A stretch of DNA of 18,776 nt from Chrysochromulina parva (Eukaryota > Haptophyta > Prymnesiales > Chrysochromulinaceae), in assembly GCA_002887195.1 (NCBI GenBank), contig PJAB01000949.1, positions 1-18,776 of the forward strand, written 5' to 3'. Positions 16,299 through 18,776 of this stretch are shown here, one piece after another; position 1 is the first letter of the stretch, and every line of letters starts with the position of its first letter. The translations under genes and the position numbers were made by a program. Below the pieces are notes generated by a model that worked only from the letters and a program-made list of their open reading frames with translations, ran no database searches and had not been told where the DNA came from.

Positions 16299-17936
16299 AT
16301 GTGTGATGTGGGTTTCGTATCTTGGACTCACTTCACACCCCTTCGGAACTCTTTCACAATTCACATGCTGCATGCTCGCGGCTCGGGCTCTTGGCTCGAG
16401 CTCGAGGACACGAATGTCGAAACCAAAGTTCGAACGGTGACCCCATGGTTGCAGTTGACCTTCGTGTGGTTGGTCTTTGTTGTCACGGCTGGCGTGTACC
16501 AGGTGCCTGCTACATTGCTCGGCGGCCACTGTGCCGATTCGACAGCGCCGTGCTCAATAGCCGATGAACTTGGTCTGTCCCCAGCACTGCAAGGCTGGCT
16601 GCCAGCGTCTTTCCTTCTGTGCAAAGGCCTCTTGGCGCTGCCTGCAGGCGTGGCGCTGCACGCCTATGGTCCTCGGCGCTGCCTGGTGCTCGGCATTGCC
16701 ATGCTTGCCATCTCGACGGCCCTGTTCGCCGTCGCCCGCTCTTTTTACATGCTCCTGCTCCTTTATGTCGCCTTTGGCATTTCTTACTCGCTGTCGGGCC
16801 TAGTTCCTCTTGTGGTGTTCGTGAATGGCTGGTTTTCCGCGCAGCAGAAGGCCACCTCGATCGGCCTCCTCGTCACAGCCTTTTCCGCAGCCGGCGTTTT
16901 TTGGCCGACCCTCACCGCATGGATAGCAGAGCGGCACGGCTGGCGCCAGGCCGCGGCGCTCCTGCCCTGTGCCGCAGTTGCGTTCGCGCTGCCGATAGCT
17001 CTATTCCTATTGCGGGACGGACGGGTAGCGGCCGTTGACGATGCGACGATAGAGCTCAATGCATGCAGCTCAATCGCTCACCCAATGCATGCAGCTGTGG
17101 AATCGGGCACTGAGCTCAATGCATGCAGCTCAATCGCGAGCTCAATGCATGCAGCTGTGGAATCGGGCACTGCAGAGGTGAGCCGCGCTCACCATGGCGC
17201 CTCCATGCATGCAGCTGTGGAATCGGGCACTGCAGAGGTGAGCCGCGCTCACCATGGCGCCGTGCGCTGCGCCCGTGGTGGCTTCCATCGAGGAGCCGAC
17301 TGCTTGCCCGCATGGGTGTGCGACCCAGTACTGTGGCATCTGGCGGCCATGTCCTTCGAGATCCTTTACATCATCAACGCGGTCCAGGCTCTGCTCATCC
17401 TGTTTCTCTGCAGCGAGGAGGTGGGGATGACGCTCACGAGTGCGGGCATGTACAGCAGCCTGATCTTCGCGCTCAGCCTCGTGGCCAAGATCGCCTTTGG
17501 GCCGGCGCTCGATCGGAGCTCCACTCGCCGCCCTGCTGCCCTATTCGGCTGCTCGCTCCTCGCTCTTGGCTGCGGGCTCACGCTTCGCGTGCAGCGCGCA
17601 CCGGGCGGGGGTCCCTTCGAGGTGCTCACCGCCAGCTCGCACCCGCAGCTGGTGGCCTTCAGCGTGTGCTTTGGTCTCGGATACGGCTCCAGCTTCACGC
17701 TCGTGCAGTCGCGCGCGGCCGCTCTCTACGGTCAGCTGGAGGGCTTCAGCAAGCTGCAGAGCACGCTCGCGGTCGCGCAGTATGCGGGCTCGTTTCTGGG
17801 TGTCCTCGTGACAGCGCAGCTGCGGCAGTCGACGGGCTCTTTTGTCCAGCCGTTTGGCATCCTCACACTCTTGGGGATGCTCTCGTGCGTGCACTGCTGG
17901 TTTGTGTGTTCTCCTGGAGGGCCGCGAGGACTATAG
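16299..17936 (+). CDS. Major facilitator superfamily transporter
   Basis: A 545-residue protein with 12 predicted membrane segments: about 50-70, 98-120, 127-147, 151-175, 185-208, 217-238, 347-370, 380-402, 413-430, 449-472, 485-507 and 514-535. Loop 2-3 has a motif A-like GVALHAYGPRRCLVLG, and loop 8-9 has the mirror copy FGPALDRSSTRRPAALFG. WFSAQQKATSIGLL before TM5 is typical of MFS_1 proteins related to monocarboxylate-type transporters. The substrate is unknown. Loop 1-2 contains three Cys. The central cytosolic loop (239-345) carries a 20-residue tandem repeat. The start is uncertain: ATG 16299 overlaps a short uORF (ATG 16286, stop 16304-16306), and in-frame ATG 16365 is an alternative that would still include all membrane segments. 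The gene converges with the ABM-domain gene. Confidence 0.85.
   Translation: MCDVGFVSWTHFTPLRNSFTIHMLHARGSGSWLELEDTNVETKVRTVTPWLQLTFVWLVFVVTAGVYQVPATLLGGHCADSTAPCSIADELGLSPALQGWLPASFLLCKGLLALPAGVALHAYGPRRCLVLGIAMLAISTALFAVARSFYMLLLLYVAFGISYSLSGLVPLVVFVNGWFSAQQKATSIGLLVTAFSAAGVFWPTLTAWIAERHGWRQAAALLPCAAVAFALPIALFLLRDGRVAAVDDATIELNACSSIAHPMHAAVESGTELNACSSIASSMHAAVESGTAEVSRAHHGASMHAAVESGTAEVSRAHHGAVRCARGGFHRGADCLPAWVCDPVLWHLAAMSFEILYIINAVQALLILFLCSEEVGMTLTSAGMYSSLIFALSLVAKIAFGPALDRSSTRRPAALFGCSLLALGCGLTLRVQRAPGGGPFEVLTASSHPQLVAFSVCFGLGYGSSFTLVQSRAAALYGQLEGFSKLQSTLAVAQYAGSFLGVLVTAQLRQSTGSFVQPFGILTLLGMLSCVHCWFVCSPGGPRGL
17052..17261 (+). repeat. 60-bp in-frame tandem repeat in the MFS central loop
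   Basis: Units lie at 17052-17111, 17112-17171 and 17172-17231, with a half unit at 17232-17261. Each full unit ends with ATGCATGCAGCTGTGGAATC followed by GGGCACT. The first 30 bases come in two types: a GAGCTCAATGCATGCAGCTC type in units 1-2, and a GCAGAGGTGAGCCGCGCTCA type in unit 3 and the half unit. Translation gives MHAAVESGT in every unit and AEVSRAHHGA twice. Near-identity of the copies indicates recent expansion by slippage or unequal exchange. Confidence 0.95.
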
Positions 17937-18060
17937 TTGATAGCTGGACCGGGCTCTGCGGTAGACCCTTCGGTGTTCGGATCCGCACCTGCACCGTGAC
18001 ATTACTTTAAGTGCTTCGACGAACGACGTTCGAGTCTCGCCTTGGGTGTGTTCTCACAAC
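17937..18060. other. Convergent 3' spacer
   Basis: These 124 bases separate the stop codons of the MFS gene and the ABM-domain gene. Both 3' ends must be formed here. No AATAAA is seen. Confidence 0.5.
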
Positions 18061-18645
18061 TCACGTGAAGCCGATACCAAGCTCGTAATACGAGCTTCCA
18101 CTTACGATCACCTTCCCGGCGTCCTGCAGTGCGCGCATCTTCGGCCGGAATTCTTTGAACGCGATTGACTTGCGATGGGCACCGAGGTAGTCTTCCTTCG
18201 ACCGATATCTCTCAAGGATGACGTAAGAGAGGTTATCCTTGTCGCTCTGGGCCGCCTCGTAGGCGTAAAGAAACGGCTCGTTGTTGAGGCAGTATGATGC
18301 GGCAACCGACCACGCAGCGAGTAGAGATTTTGCAGACACGTCGTCACTGAAGCGCAGACCAACGATGAGCATGAACGCTTTTTCGCCGACAGCCTTGGAG
18401 TGGCCCGTTGAGGTCTGTGGTCCAGCCGAGAGGTGCACGGCGCCCAAGGTGAACAGCGAAGACAATATGGCCACCGCAGCGAGCTTGTAAAAATGCGTTT
18501 TTGGATTCGGTTCCTTTGCAGCGGCCCAGGGCTCCTCGAGACTCCAAACGAGTGGCTTCGGCATGTTACCGGTAGAAGTTTCGGTCGCGGTTCTAGTAAA
18601 TGACATCGGGGGAACGGGACACACTGCGAGCGGTAGGGGGGTCAT
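18061..18645 (-). CDS. Membrane-anchored ABM-domain (antibiotic biosynthesis monooxygenase-like) protein
   Basis: A 194-residue protein with an N-terminal tail (1-50), one hydrophobic helix at about 53-73 (YKLAAVAILSSLFTLGAV) and a C-terminal domain at about 91-190. The domain has the ABM dimeric alpha/beta-barrel pattern: FMLIVGLRFS strand, helix SAKSLLAAWSVAASYC, NNEPFLYAYE strand, SYVILERYRSKEDYLGAH and SIAFKEFRPKMRAL. The NEP-x-x-Y strand and His157 in H-x-x-S match ABM proteins such as YgiN-like quinol monooxygenases. Members are small oxygenases or ligand-binding proteins, and the fold alone does not fix the reaction. The N-terminal anchor is unusual for the family and would place the domain on a membrane surface. 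ATG 18645 is used; ATG 18606 is an alternative. It converges with the MFS gene. Confidence 0.8.
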   Translation of the reverse strand: MTPLPLAVCPVPPMSFTRTATETSTGNMPKPLVWSLEEPWAAAKEPNPKTHFYKLAAVAILSSLFTLGAVHLSAGPQTSTGHSKAVGEKAFMLIVGLRFSDDVSAKSLLAAWSVAASYCLNNEPFLYAYEAAQSDKDNLSYVILERYRSKEDYLGAHRKSIAFKEFRPKMRALQDAGKVIVSGSSYYELGIGFT

Positions 18646-18776
18646 TCTCCCGGTGAGGGTCCGTTAACCTGCTTACGGAACATTCCTAGAGACCGGTAAG
18701 TGAGCTCCGTCGAGATACCGGCGGATCCCTGGGAGATCCGAGAGATACCGGCGGGAGATCCGACGAGGTATCGTGG
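18646..18776. other. Upstream region of the ABM gene with short direct repeats
   Basis: Non-coding at the window edge. GAGATACCGGCGG occurs at 18712-18724 and 18742-18754, 30 bases apart, with GGGAGATCCGA-like segments between and after, and a related GAGACCGGTAAG at 18690-18701. It may be the start of a longer repeat array or a cluster of regulatory sites that continues outside the window. Confidence 0.4.

Noticed and set aside
17052..17261. CRISPR-like repeat array
   Set aside because: The units are contiguous tandem repeats in a coding frame without unique spacers, in a eukaryotic gene.

Overview
The window looks like nuclear DNA of a GC-rich unicellular eukaryote, most likely a microalga. 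A haptophyte or similar marine protist is my best guess, but the sequence alone does not settle the lineage. The evidence is: very GC-rich codons; long Ala/Ser/Pro/Gly-rich low-complexity stretches; homopolymeric codon runs (CAG, GGC, GAC/GAG); long uninterrupted reading frames beside a GT-AG intron; eukaryote-only families (a four-domain voltage-gated channel, a Pol5/MYBBP1A nucleolar protein, an ACT-domain TKL kinase); and no bacterial operon structure. I saw no rRNA, complete tRNA, CRISPR array or intact transposon.

Layout. 1-1200: upstream region with a tiny upstream ORF, then an SGNH/GDSL esterase (+). 1200-3150: a GC-rich stretch with a pair of degenerate direct repeats, then an unrecognised basic, disordered protein (+) with an AATAAA downstream. 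3020-4210: gene-poor spacer. 4213-7148: an ACT-domain TKL protein kinase (-). I reconstruct it as two exons around a 203-nt intron that splits the ACT domain; the join gives 911 codons in frame. 7149-7400: a short divergent promoter with an inverted repeat just upstream of each start codon. 7401-11633: a Pol5/MYBBP1A homologue (+) with polyglutamine, acidic and polyglycine tracts. 11895-16145: a single-exon four-repeat voltage-gated cation channel (+). 16299-17936: an MFS transporter (+) with an in-frame 60-bp tandem repeat in its central loop. 18061-18645: a membrane-anchored ABM-domain protein (-), convergent with the transporter. The last 120 bases are non-coding with a short repeat.

The genes do not form an obvious pathway. 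The kinase and Pol5 homologue share a promoter region of about 250 bp and could be co-regulated. The most interesting product is the channel. Its filter positions read D/E/D/D. Its domain III-IV linker aligns without gaps to the animal Nav inactivation linker, with Ala-Ile-Met where animals have Ile-Phe-Met. This suggests a Ca2+-permeable or poorly selective channel with a Nav-type inactivation particle.

Start codons were taken as ATG throughout; frames that begin only at TTG or GTG were trimmed. Family calls come from motifs read by eye, with no database search.
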